A stretch of DNA of 64,000 nt from Leishmania martiniquensis. Lineage: Eukaryota > Euglenozoa > Kinetoplastea > Trypanosomatida > Trypanosomatidae. Below, piece by piece: positions 29,161 to 40,400 of this stretch (the stretch's first letter is position 1; the number at the start of each line of letters is the position of its first letter). The notes under the pieces were generated by a model. The model made no database searches. It was not told the origin of the DNA and worked only from the letters and a program-made list of their open reading frames with translations. The translations under genes were made by a program, and so were the position numbers. Location of the stretch: positions 194,001 to 258,000 of the forward strand of contig NC_090152.1 of assembly GCF_017916325.1 (NCBI RefSeq), written 5' to 3'.

Positions 29161-32100
29161 TCATGCACCGCCTCGTCGCTTTAGCTCCTGCCAGTCCTGC
29201 TGCATCTGGCGGCACAGCTGCTCGTAGTGCATCTGGTGCGCGTGAAAACGTCTGTCGACATCGGCCAAAGTCTCTGCAAAGAGGGGGCCTTGGCTAGGAT
29301 GCGCGGGCTCGCTTGCAGGCCGTCGTGGCAGCGCCCCAGCCGCCGGTTTCACCAGTAATGCCGTCGCCACCGTGATGTACGTGCGATGCGCCGCATGCAC
29401 TTGTCGCTCAAGCGAGCGCACCTCGCCAGGCTTTGGCGGGGCAGAGGCGGCATCAGACAGAGTTCGCGGCCACTCAGATGCGGCGGGAGCGCCGGCGGTG
29501 TGGGGGGAGAGCGCCTTCTTCTTATCATCTTCCGCGCAACACAGCCTCCGCCACGCGCCATCCAGCACAGATAGCGCTAGGGAGTCCCACGACAGCACGC
29601 GCGTCGTGGGATGGGGCGACAGCGCCGGCCACGGTGCATCTGCAGGCACCTCGGCGCATTTGCGCTGCGGCGGAACGCGCTGCAACATCGCCGCAGCAGC
29701 AGTCAAGTGGGACCGCCGACTGTACGCCTCAGCCACCTCCATATAGCAGCCGTTCGACTCGAGAAGACGCATCGCCTCCCCGAAGATCGTTTCTGCCTCC
29801 GCCATGTCATCACCAGGGCTGAAGAGAGCAGGGAGCACCTTCGCACTCCGCTGTGGTGTCGGCGCCGCCGTGGCTGGGGCCGAGGGAGCGCAGTTGACTG
29901 CGCCAGATGAGTCCGTGAGGTGCTCCGCTGAGGATCCCCTCGCGTGAAGGCGGCGTGCACTAGCACCATCTGCTTCGATGCCCCTCGTCAATGTTCTCGC
30001 CTGTTGAGATGCGCCCCACCACCCCAGCAGCCGGCGCGCCGTGGCATCGTTCGGCTCCAGTACCCTTTGTCGCAGCAGCTCCTGCACGCGATGGGCAGCG
30101 CGGGAGACTGGAGTCGCTTGAGGAGACCCAAGCAGGCTTGCCGAGGCGTCCGAAACGTCACAAAGAACCACCTCGAGAAGTAAGTGCTGAATCCTCGGCT
30201 CCACAGAGATGGCGGCGCGGCGCAGGAGACGCACATAATCGCAGAGGAGCCCCTCGAGTCGGCGCCGTCTCGGCGACTGCTGCCAATACTCGGGGTGGTG
30301 CGGCAAATAAGATGACTGAAGAGCTGTCCATGTAGGAGCAAAAACATTTCGCAATAGGAGCTGCTGGAGCTCCGTGGAGCTGATGGTGAGCCTGTCAGAT
30401 ACCTCCGTGTCGGTTGCGCATGCAGCATCGGCCCTGCCAGACGCCCCTGCAAGCGCCAAGGCATTCCTTCGCGCCGCCTCGTCGCAGCACGCGGCAAATT
30501 CGATTTCAATCGTGAGGTTCGCCAGCACGCACGTCCAGAGGTCGCACAGCTGCTGGCCTGCAGCCCCCAGTGTGGCCACGGGGGCCGAGAGCAGAAGACG
30601 TCGCAAGACATCAACCCCTGCGCACTCGGCGTGGTCCGCGTGGAGCGGAGCAGCAGCGTTGCCACTGCCATCAGTCCCCGACAGCCCAACCACCTGGCTG
30701 GTTAGCTCACGCAGAAGACCGACAAGAGCACATACACTGCCGGCACTGCGGCCGTTGATCGAGCCGGCCGAAAATCTTTGGCGGCGCCGGCACAGAAAGC
30801 TCACGTACGAGCAGACAAGCCCACAAAGTGGGTTGCTCTTCAGAATGTCTGCGTCGAGGGCGTGCCCCCGCTGACGCAGCCAAGGGTCCTGATCGACGCG
30901 GTCCATCACGCGGCTTGCGTCCACGAGTAGACGCCACTCCGCCAACCGCACGGCGTCTACACGGCACACGCGTAGAGTTCCGTCTCTTGCATTAGTCACC
31001 AATGGTATTCGTGAGCCACCCAGCCACTGATGCTCACCGTAGTTGACCGGCTTACTGCCACTCCGCTCATCTTCGCTCTCGCTTGCGTCTCCCTCTTCAC
31101 CAGCCACAGCCACGGCAACGGCAGCGCAGCAGTACAGTGGGTATGTAAGCGGTGCAGCATGAGCGACAGTGGCAGCGGTGGTGGAGGTTGGGTCCCGCGC
31201 CTTGAAGCCCAGTATTGAGCTCGTCAAGACAGACAACAGAGAGGCAAAGTCAGCTGAGGGCACCTGACGCTGCGATTCCGCTTTCCTGTGACGCAAGCGA
31301 CGGCGCTGTTGTTGCTGCTGGTGGTGCCCAGTCGCTGAGGCGCTGGTCGTGGTGACCTGCGCAGCGCTAGATGCGGCAGGCGGTGGATAGGTCACTGTCG
31401 GCTGTGAAAACAGCGATGCACGTGACACCACTGCAGAGGCGCCGTCGACGGTGTCCGTGGTGCCGCTGCTGTCGCTGTGGTGAAGCTGAGAGAGTTGAAA
31501 AGGACCGTAGCCGCGGATGCCCATCCCTCGTGACACTGGTGTGGTACCTCCCACGGCTCCCGGTGAAATCGTGGGCTCAGAAGAGCAGTGCCGCAAAGCA
31601 GCGGTGCTGGTTGCGGCACTCACCGCGGAAGGGTTGTGTGCCTGCAACCCTGCGCCAACGGCACCGGGGGCCGCCGCCCTCCACACGCAGCACCGCGCTG
31701 CTTTGCAGTGCGAGAAGACACACGAAGGCTTCGTAGAGTTTATTTGCGGCACAGTGCTGCAGTCGCTATCTGCCAAGTCGTACACAGCCGACCGCGCCGT
31801 GTCTGGGGCGTGAATCACGATGAGGTTGTCCATCACCTGTACGCAGAGGGCGACTAAGCTGGGCTTCTTCGGCAAAAGCAGGGCCGGCTCGCAAGCCTCC
31901 ACAGCATCAGGCACGACATCCTGCACAGCCGCTCGCGACGCACGAGGCGCAGGCGAGACTACCGCAGCCAAGGAGAGCCGCGCGGCATGTATGAACGTGC
32001 CTCCATACACCTCGGGCAGCGGCGCAGATGCCGTGGCCCACGAAGCCGCTGCTGCGAGCCGCCTGAAGAGTGAGTCGCTGTCTAACGCGTCAGCAGCCTC

Positions 32101-33996
32101 GGCTGCTGCGCCAGAACCGGTAGCGCCCCGACCTAGCTCCCCCTCCACGGGCGACGCACCGGAGGAGAGGCCGTCGCCGTGCCCATTGGTGGGGAGGTAC
32201 ATGTATAAGTTCATCACGGGGTCATGACGGTCGCCGGCAGCGCCACAGCCGGAGGGCACATGGTACACCCAGAATTGGCCGTAGGCCGTCAGCACCCCCA
32301 GCACCGAGGACAGCCTGTGCGAGAGCTGCGGAGACTGGAGAAGCGTTTGCGGCAGCTCCGATAAAGCTGCACTCGCAGCGCCGGGGGCATCTCCAGATCG
32401 TGGGGTGCCCTTTATGTGAAGAGTAGCGCACAGGCTCTCTGATAGAGTGAGCTCGGTGCACGTGCGCAGCTCCAGGGGCGAAGAGCTCGCCTCCGCTTCC
32501 CCACAACGCTTCGAGCTGGGCTCCTCGTCTAACGAGGACGCCCTTCGCCTCATGAGCACCTTGATCGGCTTCACCACCGAGGGTCGAGCGTGGTTAAGGC
32601 TCAGCAGCACACGGCTCCCCGCATCGTAAGTGCACCAGTCCGAGCGTGTGACATAGCGCTGCAGCACGCTGATCGACACAGCCGCTGCGCCATCGTTGAC
32701 GTCCCCCCTGATAGTGGAGGGCGTCGTGAATGATGAGGAGGTGAGTGAAAGAGCTGTCGCCGCATGCGCGGGGGAGAGAGACGAAATGGATGGCGTTTCT
32801 CCGTCAATGCGACCCTCTCCGCATGTGTCACCGGTCCCGTATGAGAGGGCAGGCGAGAGCTCCTCGGGCGCTGGCGGGAGCAGAGGCGGCTGAGTCGTAA
32901 GGGCATCGCTGACTTGGTGGCGCACCCGGATAAGATCGACGGCGATAGAGGAAACGCAGAGTAGATGGTGATCAGCGTATGGCGGCGACACTGTCGCTGT
33001 CGAAGCAGCAGTAGCGGCAGTGGCAGCAGCCGCAGTGTTGTCGCACCAGCAGAAGAACCTCACCGGGTACCACGCTTCGCGGAAGCGCAGCGTGTTGGGT
33101 GCGCACACTATCTTTGCGAGTGGTCGCGCTAACGGTACTGCAGAGGCGTCGATGCAGTCCACACCTTCAGGCAGTACAGGGCACTCCATGATGTAGACTG
33201 CTGTAGCCGCTGTAGGGGCGGTGCAAGCACCGTCATCAGAGGTGACCGATGCCTCCGAAGTCAGCCCTGTGGCTCCAGTGCGGCTGAACGAAGACGCAGA
33301 CAACGGCGGCGTCACTAGCGGCGCTACCGGCACTGCTATAAGCGCCGAAGCGGAGCAGCGGACCTCCTCGCGCGGCATGGGTAGGCGCCGCGGCAGGCAG
33401 AGCCCGCTGGTGGATGCGGTGGTACAGCAGGGGGTCGAGAGAGGAGACGTCCACACCTGCAACGGATTTCCCATACGCAGGCATGCCGCAGCTGCGGCGC
33501 CGTTGGTCGTGGGAGCACAGGGCTGAGGTACGGAGGGAGAAGGGCGAGAAGGCGAACAGAGAGGCGCACCACGCGCATGCGTCGAGCAGCCGTGATGGTG
33601 CTTTGCAGAAGCGGCCGATGACGAGGCTTCGGCTGGGCGAATGCTGCCGTCGTGGGCAGCCGCAACGCTATTCTTCTCACACTGTGGACTTCTCTCCAGC
33701 TCAGATGGCGCCACAGCGGCAGCAGCGCTCCACATTAACGGCACAAAGAGAGTGATGCTGTCCTCGCAGACCAGAATGATGTCTTCGGCGGCGTCATCCA
33801 GGTGCATGGCACGCACGCGAAAAGACGCAGACGCAGGCGCGGACCTAGCCAGGGTTGATGTCGTGGCGGCGGCCCGTTTATTGGAGAGGCTGAGCCCCAG
33901 CTGCTTGATGGAAGACGGCAGCGGCTCGCCCAGCTCGATGAGCGAGGGGGCATCGGCGCCATCGTCAGCGCAGCTGTGCTCGGCTGACATAGGCAT
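29161..33996 (-). CDS. Putative Mic1/RMC1-like protein (MON1-CCZ1 partner)
   Basis: A protein of 1,611 residues from ATG 33996 (MPMSAEHSCADDG), with a second ATG two codons later. The upstream frame extends only to a GTG at 34173, beyond a good AG acceptor. The N-terminal two thirds contain short beta-strand-like runs (DIILVCEDSITLFVPL, LTAYGQFWVYHVP) split by long disordered loops, as in an expanded beta-propeller. Near residue 719 the run CVQVMDNLIVIHAPD followed by AVYDL resembles the conserved signature before the Mic1 domain of RMC1. The C-terminal part (about 1005-1430) is helical and ordered, with LLLEVVLCDVSDAS and AETIFGEAMRLLESNG in the right order for a Mic1 domain. RMC1 cooperates with MON1-CCZ1, the exchange factor for Rab7 on late endosomes. 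Animal RMC1 is about 660 residues, so this would be a greatly expanded version. Any other propeller-solenoid trafficking protein is an alternative. Confidence 0.8.
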   Translation of the reverse strand: MPMSAEHSCADDGADAPSLIELGEPLPSSIKQLGLSLSNKRAAATTSTLARSAPASASFRVRAMHLDDAAEDIILVCEDSITLFVPLMWSAAAAVAPSELERSPQCEKNSVAAAHDGSIRPAEASSSAASAKHHHGCSTHARGAPLCSPSRPSPSVPQPCAPTTNGAAAAACLRMGNPLQVWTSPLSTPCCTTASTSGLCLPRRLPMPREEVRCSASALIAVPVAPLVTPPLSASSFSRTGATGLTSEASVTSDDGACTAPTAATAVYIMECPVLPEGVDCIDASAVPLARPLAKIVCAPNTLRFREAWYPVRFFCWCDNTAAAATAATAASTATVSPPYADHHLLCVSSIAVDLIRVRHQVSDALTTQPPLLPPAPEELSPALSYGTGDTCGEGRIDGETPSISSLSPAHAATALSLTSSSFTTPSTIRGDVNDGAAAVSISVLQRYVTRSDWCTYDAGSRVLLSLNHARPSVVKPIKVLMRRRASSLDEEPSSKRCGEAEASSSPLELRTCTELTLSESLCATLHIKGTPRSGDAPGAASAALSELPQTLLQSPQLSHRLSSVLGVLTAYGQFWVYHVPSGCGAAGDRHDPVMNLYMYLPTNGHGDGLSSGASPVEGELGRGATGSGAAAEAADALDSDSLFRRLAAAASWATASAPLPEVYGGTFIHAARLSLAAVVSPAPRASRAAVQDVVPDAVEACEPALLLPKKPSLVALCVQVMDNLIVIHAPDTARSAVYDLADSDCSTVPQINSTKPSCVFSHCKAARCCVWRAAAPGAVGAGLQAHNPSAVSAATSTAALRHCSSEPTISPGAVGGTTPVSRGMGIRGYGPFQLSQLHHSDSSGTTDTVDGASAVVSRASLFSQPTVTYPPPAASSAAQVTTTSASATGHHQQQQQRRRLRHRKAESQRQVPSADFASLLSVLTSSILGFKARDPTSTTAATVAHAAPLTYPLYCCAAVAVAVAGEEGDASESEDERSGSKPVNYGEHQWLGGSRIPLVTNARDGTLRVCRVDAVRLAEWRLLVDASRVMDRVDQDPWLRQRGHALDADILKSNPLCGLVCSYVSFLCRRRQRFSAGSINGRSAGSVCALVGLLRELTSQVVGLSGTDGSGNAAAPLHADHAECAGVDVLRRLLLSAPVATLGAAGQQLCDLWTCVLANLTIEIEFAACCDEAARRNALALAGASGRADAACATDTEVSDRLTISSTELQQLLLRNVFAPTWTALQSSYLPHHPEYWQQSPRRRRLEGLLCDYVRLLRRAAISVEPRIQHLLLEVVLCDVSDASASLLGSPQATPVSRAAHRVQELLRQRVLEPNDATARRLLGWWGASQQARTLTRGIEADGASARRLHARGSSAEHLTDSSGAVNCAPSAPATAAPTPQRSAKVLPALFSPGDDMAEAETIFGEAMRLLESNGCYMEVAEAYSRRSHLTAAAAMLQRVPPQRKCAEVPADAPWPALSPHPTTRVLSWDSLALSVLDGAWRRLCCAEDDKKKALSPHTAGAPAASEWPRTLSDAASAPPKPGEVRSLERQVHAAHRTYITVATALLVKPAAGALPRRPASEPAHPSQGPLFAETLADVDRRFHAHQMHYEQLCRQMQQDWQELKRRGGA

Positions 33997-34033
33997 CGGT
34001 GAAACCCGTCGAGCGACCCGACTGGGCGCCACT

Positions 34034-34060
34034 CTGCGCGAGCAGAAGCGAAAGGGGCCG
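34034..34060 (-). promoter_or_regulatory. Candidate trans-splice acceptor for the gene starting at 33996
   Basis: On the minus strand a CCCCTTTCGCTTCTGCTC tract ends in GCGCAG, with AG at 34035-34034, 38 nt before the ATG. A further pyrimidine tract lies upstream at about 34100-34140. Confidence 0.5.
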
Positions 34061-35548
34061 TTCCAGTGAGCAGAGCGACCCACGAGAGCGAGTGGGGTAG
34101 GGGAAGTGCAGAGGAGGTGAAAGGGGGCTGACCGCCACGCGCCCACGTGGGTGAAAAGAGGGAGAGAAGACACACCCTCCGAAGGCGATCAAGTGAGGTG
34201 AGGTGAAACGGTAAAGGTGCGGATGTGTTTGCGCGTCAGGGAAGCAGAGAGAAGCCCATTTGCTGGCCGGGTGTGCCCATATCAACGACACAGAAGCCGC
34301 TCTCTCTCTCTCGCATGGACGGGGGCAGAGACGGAGGAGGAGGGGAGGGGAAGCGATTGGGTGATGATGGGCGAGGGGAAGAAGGGCGCGACGGATGCGT
34401 GGCGCTGAGAGAAAGGGAGACGGTGGAGGACACAGGCAGGCAGGAGGCGTTGTGTTCGATGTTAGACGGTGAGAAGACGCGTGAGAAGATCGGGATAACA
34501 AGGGTAGTGAGCAGAGAGGGGAAAGGGGGGAGGTCTTAGCCAGCGATGGGACGAGAGGACGCACAAAGGAGAGAGGCCGAGGAGAAGAGGCCCTCGCTGC
34601 CTACATGCGGGCTCGACTGAAGGCACACAGCTGTGCCACTGAGAAAGCCACATACAGCAAGCGGTTGCACTCGCGAGTAGGCAGCTGCGTGTACGCCGTT
34701 GTATCAATCCTTTCCGGTTCGATTCCGCCCGATCCTCGCGCCTCTCCCATCTCCCCCTATTTCACGTCAGTCCTGCTCCCATTCCTGATTTTGTTAACAG
34801 CCTCTGAGGGGGCCAATGGGGGCATATGCGATGGAGAGAGTGTTGACGAGCCGCAACACCGAAAGGCGAAGGAAGAGGTGACACAGAGGACAGTGTCGTG
34901 AGAAGAGAGGCAAACGGGGAGGGGCCGCGCCTCCACGTACACAGAAGGATGAGGTGCCCGCGCGCAGCTATACGCCTGGATGCGCAGACCCACACGGCGA
35001 CCCTCTTCCCATCGGGCTCTTCCTCCAGCTCAGTTGCCCCACTCACTCCGCCTTTCCCTCTCCCCTCCTGTGCCCCTTTTCTCAGGGCGTCATTTGTGCC
35101 TGGTCGATTGAGAAGCGCCAGAGCTCTTAGAGAAGCACACGCACACAGTCCCACACGCACGTTCGCGCGAAAGAGGCAGGGCGATCGAGGAGAGATCTCG
35201 AGCACAGAGAAAAGCTGCCCGGGGGGAGGGGAAGGCGATGCGCGGCTGTTGGAGCGGAGGGAGCGGTGTGCCGCAGGAAGGCGGGGCAATCACCACCCTC
35301 ATTGTTTCCTTTCTCACCCCCGCGCACGGCCCACACGCACACACGAATTGCCGCGCCCACCCACCCACCCGCCCCGCCTCCTCCTCCTGCCCAGCGACGG
35401 CACCCTCTCACCCGATCCGCCCACCGCGAGACTACGAAAAAAAAAGGGAAGGAGACGAAGGCAACGCGACGCCCACACCTCATCCTGGCCGATCCGCCTG
35501 CACAGCGAAAGCGGCGTCCAAGAGCACGCAGGCGAAGCTGCTCCCGAT
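34061..35548. other. Intergenic/untranslated region
   Basis: No gene seen. It contains purine-rich runs (34310-34420, 34505-34580), a CCCACCCACC run at about 35357-35370 and A9 at about 35438-35446. An isolated GGTTCGATTCC at about 34716 resembles a tRNA B box but has no tRNA fold around it. It must contain the 3' UTR of the J-domain gene. Confidence 0.6.
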
Positions 35549-36514
35549 TTAGTACCCTAGCTCGCGGCGCAGGAAGCCCTTCGGGCTTGTCAGCCACGCC
35601 ATATCGTAGCTGCGGAACGCCATGATCGAGTAGAGGAACAGCATGCACAGCGCCGCCGGCGCAAGCATCGTATGCAGCAGCACGTCCAGTGCCACGGAGA
35701 TGAAGAAGACGCTTGTGAGCAGCGGGAAGGCAGCATAGAAGCGACCGAGTACGTAAAAGCTGCAGAGCAGCAGGAAAATGTGAAAGCCACTCGGGGTGCG
35801 CCACTTTACCCAGCTCCAGTACCGCGGCATCTCGTCCACGTTACGCGCCATCCACTCCGGTAGGAATTTGTAGTAGAAGTACTGTGTGTCAGACACGAGA
35901 TTGCGGTAGCGGCGGTCCAGCGTCGGGCTCTTCGTTATCAGCTCGTAGGCCTTGTTGATCTGGTTGAGGCGCGGAATGTCACCGGTGCCGTCAGCCGCCA
36001 TGTCTGGGTGGACATGCTTCATGAGCTCGTGATAGCGCAGGCGAATCGTCTGTGAGGAAGCTCCCGGCTTAAGGCCCAACACCTCCCAGGGGTTGTATCC
36101 GCGTACCTGGGTGCTGACGGCTTCCTTGTTCGCCTCCTCGGCAGTCGCCGCGTGCCCGTGCATGCGGCGACGCTGCTCCCGATGCAGCTCCTCTTCCGTG
36201 GGCTTTGCAGCGCCGCGTGGGGAGTCGATGTCAGCGGGGATAGTGCCATATCCCGGGCCGCTGCTGGACTGCCAGCGGCGAGTCGTTGCCCAGGCAGAAG
36301 AGCTGCCTGTGGTAGATGCACGCAGTGGCACCGGCGCCGCGTCACGCAGGAGCCCACGTGAAGATGTCGGACGGTACGACGAAGATGCAACAGCCGATGA
36401 AGGCAGGCAGCAGCAACAGCTGGAGAAGCGGGCGGCGATACCCGCTGTTACCGGCTGCGTTGCACGTATCCCACGTTGCAGAGTCCCTGTGGCTGCCATC
36501 GCTTGGAGCAGCAT
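35549..36514 (-). CDS. Membrane-anchored J-domain (DnaJ/Hsp40) protein, probably mitochondrial
   Basis: A protein of 321 residues from ATG 36514 (MLLQAMAATGTLQRG). An ATG at 36706 is in frame but lies upstream of the likely acceptor at 36625. Residues 1-60 are rich in Arg, Ser and Ala and lack acidic residues early on, as in a mitochondrial presequence. The J domain (about 138-200) starts YNPWEVLGLKPG and carries the invariant HPD near 168 (HVHPDMA), so it should stimulate an Hsp70 ATPase. It lacks the G/F and zinc-finger regions of types I/II. After the J domain come an amphipathic stretch and three hydrophobic segments (about 241-308: FHIFLLLCSFYVLG, LLTSVFFISVALDVLL, LCMLFLYSIMAF). The build suggests an inner-membrane type III J protein with a short C-terminal tail. 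Its partner and substrate are unknown; localisation is inferred. Confidence 0.85.
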   Translation of the reverse strand: MLLQAMAATGTLQRGIRATQPVTAGIAARFSSCCCCLPSSAVASSSYRPTSSRGLLRDAAPVPLRASTTGSSSAWATTRRWQSSSGPGYGTIPADIDSPRGAAKPTEEELHREQRRRMHGHAATAEEANKEAVSTQVRGYNPWEVLGLKPGASSQTIRLRYHELMKHVHPDMAADGTGDIPRLNQINKAYELITKSPTLDRRYRNLVSDTQYFYYKFLPEWMARNVDEMPRYWSWVKWRTPSGFHIFLLLCSFYVLGRFYAAFPLLTSVFFISVALDVLLHTMLAPAALCMLFLYSIMAFRSYDMAWLTSPKGFLRRELGY

Positions 36515-36624
36515 TGGAGGAGGAGAGGCAATGGAGTCGGACGACGAGGGCAAGCAGCAGATAGAAACGCGCACGGAGGTGGAGAGTAGGGCGACGACGC
36601 TTGGGCTTCTGCACCAAAGGTTCG

Positions 36625-36670
36625 CTTGCGAAATGAGGTGGGGGGCAGACGGGGATGAGAGTGAACGAGT
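36625..36670 (-). promoter_or_regulatory. Candidate trans-splice acceptor for the J-domain gene
   Basis: A C/T-rich run (about 36700-36631 on the minus strand) is followed by GCAAG with AG at 36626-36625, and by CAG at 36610-36609 as an alternative. Either excludes the in-frame ATG at 36706 and makes 36514 the first start. Confidence 0.5.
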
Positions 36671-37481
36671 GGTGAAGAGCAAACAGAAAGCGTGGCGAAC
36701 CCCCATCGCAGGCAGAAGAGAGGAGTGATGATGGCCGTGGTGGTGGTGGTGTAGGGAGCCGTGGAGGTCAAGCGTGTGAAGGCGATCTGTTGAAACGGTG
36801 TAGCCGCCATGGCCATTCTGATGAATGGCCCTCGCTGCCCACTCGAGCCCCTGCACTCACGCACGCACACACACACTGCCACCCTCGGGGGAGAGGAGGG
36901 GGGTTGTCAGAAGTGGGCGGCGTGCAAGTCGCGGGGAGAAGGATGCGAATCGGCAATGCCGCTCTTGCTAGACGTAGCAGGAAGTGGTGATGGCCTTGAG
37001 CGCCCTCCCATCCGCCAAGCCCCTCCTCCATTAATGCGCTCCCCTCTCTCCCTTCACTTCGGCGGCCGTGGGAGCCAAAAAAAAAGGACAAGAAAAAACG
37101 CCGAAAGAGGGGTATCTGTGCGGACGCGTGTGCGCGTGCACCGACACGCACGCATGCGACCTCTGCAGGGTCACACGTCGCTGTAGTTGCGAGCTCCTCT
37201 CATCCGCATTTCGTCAGTCTCTCTCTCTCTATCTTTGGTTGTCACTGAGGAGGAGGGGGGAGAGGGCCGTTACTGTGCCTCAGCTCCCAGCGCACATGCG
37301 CATCCGCGTTTGTTAAGGTAGACAGAACACACACACACACAGTTTCACCCTTCACAGGGTACGCGCATGGAGATGCGCCTCAGAATTATACGTACCGACA
37401 CGATGCACCCTAATCATCGCCGCCTACACACACCTCTCCCCCATCCCCCCATCCCTCCGTCACCTAACGCTGGTTTGACGC
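36671..37481. other. Intergenic/untranslated region
   Basis: A short gap between the J-domain gene and the giant membrane protein gene. It contains CAC/CA runs (about 36855-36875, 37329-37341), a TC run at about 37219-37231 and A9 at about 37078-37086. No gene seen. It holds the 3' UTR of the giant gene. Confidence 0.6.
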
Positions 37482-40400
37482 TCACATAAAGTCTTGTGCG
37501 TAGACGGTCGAGGCAACAAACACAAAGACCCAACCAGCGCGGCCGCTGCAGTAGAGGTAAACGGACCACACCGCCAGGCAGAGGACCCGCCACGCCGTCG
37601 GCGGCCCGTACGCGTACACAGCGAAGAAGAACAGGAAAGCGATAGTGCTGAGGGCAAGGCGCGCGCGCCGCTGGTCTTCCAGGGGCGACGCAGAGACGGC
37701 GGAAGCCGTGCCCTGCGGCGATGGGGCAGCGGCGATGATGCCGAGCAATGGCAGCAGCTCATGCACGAGGAACGCCATCAAGACGTGGTGAAGCAGCACA
37801 GGAAGCGACACCGGTGACGGTGCAGCTTCGGAGGAGGCAGCCCCTGCCACATTGCCAACGTCTATCGCGCCGCCGCCGAGTCCGAGAAGCCGTCGCGTCC
37901 ACGAAGCGGACCGCTTAGGCGCCTTCGGCGCCTCCACTGTCAGCAGCGCATCAGTGATGGACACGATCATGCATGGCGCTGCACCGCCGCCAGAGCTGCT
38001 CGTGCACACCTTCAAGAAGACCGAGGCATTCACAACCAACAGCCCGCCAGCGTAGCGGTCGTCCCTGTGGTACTCAAGCACCGTATGGGCATGCCGCCGG
38101 CGTCGCAGCATGTCATCGGCAACCTCCGTGTAAGCCGCATCGGCAGCTGTTTGGTTCACACGCAAGACTAGCGGAGCGGCGAGCGTTATCTGATCAGCAT
38201 CGCTGCCGTAACGGCGAGTGTGCGCGTGATTTTTACGCATTACATCTGCCACATTAATGGGCGCACTCGAGAGCAGCACCATTGGTCGCTGCGCCGCCGG
38301 CAGTGCCTCACCATCAACGCCGCGCAGGCGGTACAGGATAATGTCCATGACGATGGAGAGCGCTGCCCTGTCGCTGCGGCCGCCAATCTGCAAGGAGAGA
38401 CGCTCGAGTGCGCGGTGGGCAGCGGCAGGGCAGAACCAGTCGAGCTGCCAGCGCCGCGGCACATGAATGGCGCTGTCCCACCGTAAAACGAGTGGACTCG
38501 TGTACCCTTCGCCAGCCCGGCTGAACTGTGCCCTCACCGCCCCGTTAGCGGGCGCGCCGCGGTTCGCGGTGCCCGCCGCCGACGCCGTCGTGGATGCTTC
38601 GCCAGTAGTGCCAGGGCCCGTAGAGGCAGTTGCGGAGCTTGGCGATGCGGTCCACAGACCCGTCAAATCACCCGCCACGTAAAAGGTGGTGTCGGCCAGC
38701 AGGCACCCGCGGCATTCGGTGGCGATGCCGGGGACAGCGAAGAGGATCTCCTCAACTCTGGAGAACTCCCGAACCGCCGGAAAGGCGGCCGAAAAGGGGG
38801 TGGCTGTCGCCCGGCTGCTGCCGATCAACGCCAGCCCTGTGGCACCGCTACTGCTGCCCATCGATCGGTACCTTGGGGGACTCTGCTGCGCCGGTGCCGT
38901 GTGCGCGTCTGAGTATTCGTTGGCCCCTGCCCCAAGCGGTTGTCCGCTGCCCCAAGCACCATCGCGATGGCCACGCTGCGGCGACGTCGCAGCGGCGTAA
39001 GTGGGTAGTGGCGGTATTGCTATGCCGATAAAGGTGTCGTTGTAGCGGTACACAAATCGGCGGCCCTGTAGTATGGTGGGGTCGCTGAGTACTTCAGAGA
39101 AGAGGTGGTCAATGAAGTGTGATCGGTACACCCCACCGCCCTTCATGTACAGGTGATGACTGCTGTCTAGACTGTGATGCTCCACAACCCTGAAGCTGTT
39201 GATCAGCGCCACGTTCGGCGGGGCTCGCCGGCGCGGCAGCTCTGCCCACTGCCGGTGATCTTCATGGGCAGCAGTGCCGTCATCAGCGTCATTGCCCGAG
39301 AAGGGGTCGGTGCTGTCGCCGTCCTCGCCGACCGACCGTGTCCATGTGTCGCCGATAAGCTCCACTCCCAGCTGGAGCCCGTAGCGCCGCAGGTCCGCCT
39401 CACATAGCAGGAGCGGGCGTGCGGGGGCTGAGTCGAAGGACGGGCCGGTGGGCTGCGCGAGTTCGGTCGCCGCCGACGTCGAGGGGCCACTTGGCGGCGA
39501 CGTGGCGGTGGCAACACCGCCACCCCACCAGCTACCGCTTTCCCGTCTGGGGCGTCCGCGGGCAGCTTTGCCCTTGGTGGCAGCATCAGGCAGCGTCACG
39601 TTAGCATAGGAGCGCAGGTGCAGCCGCGCCAACGTTGGGCGAACCTCCAAAACAAAGCTCGCGTCGGTAGAGGTGGCTGTGACGCTTGTCGCAAACTCGC
39701 CTGCCGGCGCCCATTGCCGCGCTGAGGCGTTTGGCACGTCGCTGCCCGCAGTTCGCGAGAGCGGCGCTAGAAAGCTATCAGCTTGAATCGAATTGCGCAC
39801 CGTGACGCGCAGGTAGCGCGGGAGCTGCAGACGCTGCAGCAGTGCTTCGCTGTCCTGGTGCTCGTTGTACTCCTCTGAGGTGAGCATCCTAAAGTTTGGG
39901 CACGCTCTCAGCTGCAGATAAAGCCGCTTGCGAGACGTAACCTCCACCGCTGCCCGCAACCCTCGCCGCATCTGCTCGATGCACGCGGCGAGCCCCACGT
40001 CAGGATGGTGCACCGCGTCATAGTTTATCTTTTCCAAGGCACGATTTGGAATCTCCTCCAGCGTCACAGCGTCAGCCGCAAAGGCAGTGCGGGCGAAGTT
40101 GGCCCCGGTAAGCTCGAAGGTCAGCACCGGCATGCCACCCTCCACCTCGCACTGCTTCACCACCGGCGGGTACACCGATAGCACAGGGGCCGTGTCGCGC
40201 ACCTCCACGCGGCCGAGCGGGACGAGCGAGTGCGGGTTCGCCACGGTCGGCTGCGCCGTCGGATCCGTGGCGGAAGGCGGTGGATCGACCGTGGTGCCGC
40301 ACAGCACATCTTTGTGCAGTGCGGCTCGCAGGAAGACGTCATAGGGTACGGTGAAGGATTCCTTGAGCGGAAGACGTATGCGCAATACCGCCACCTCGCT

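Noticed and set aside
34700..34730. GGTTCGATTCC, an apparent tRNA B box on the plus strand
   Set aside because: The T-arm stem would have only three pairs, no matching acceptor stem exists at the right distance upstream, and no proper A box or anticodon arm can be drawn.
36515..36856. N-terminal extension of the J-domain frame, including an ATG at 36706
   Set aside because: The extension is a translation of the pyrimidine tract that precedes the likely acceptor; the presequence-like start at 36514 fits better.
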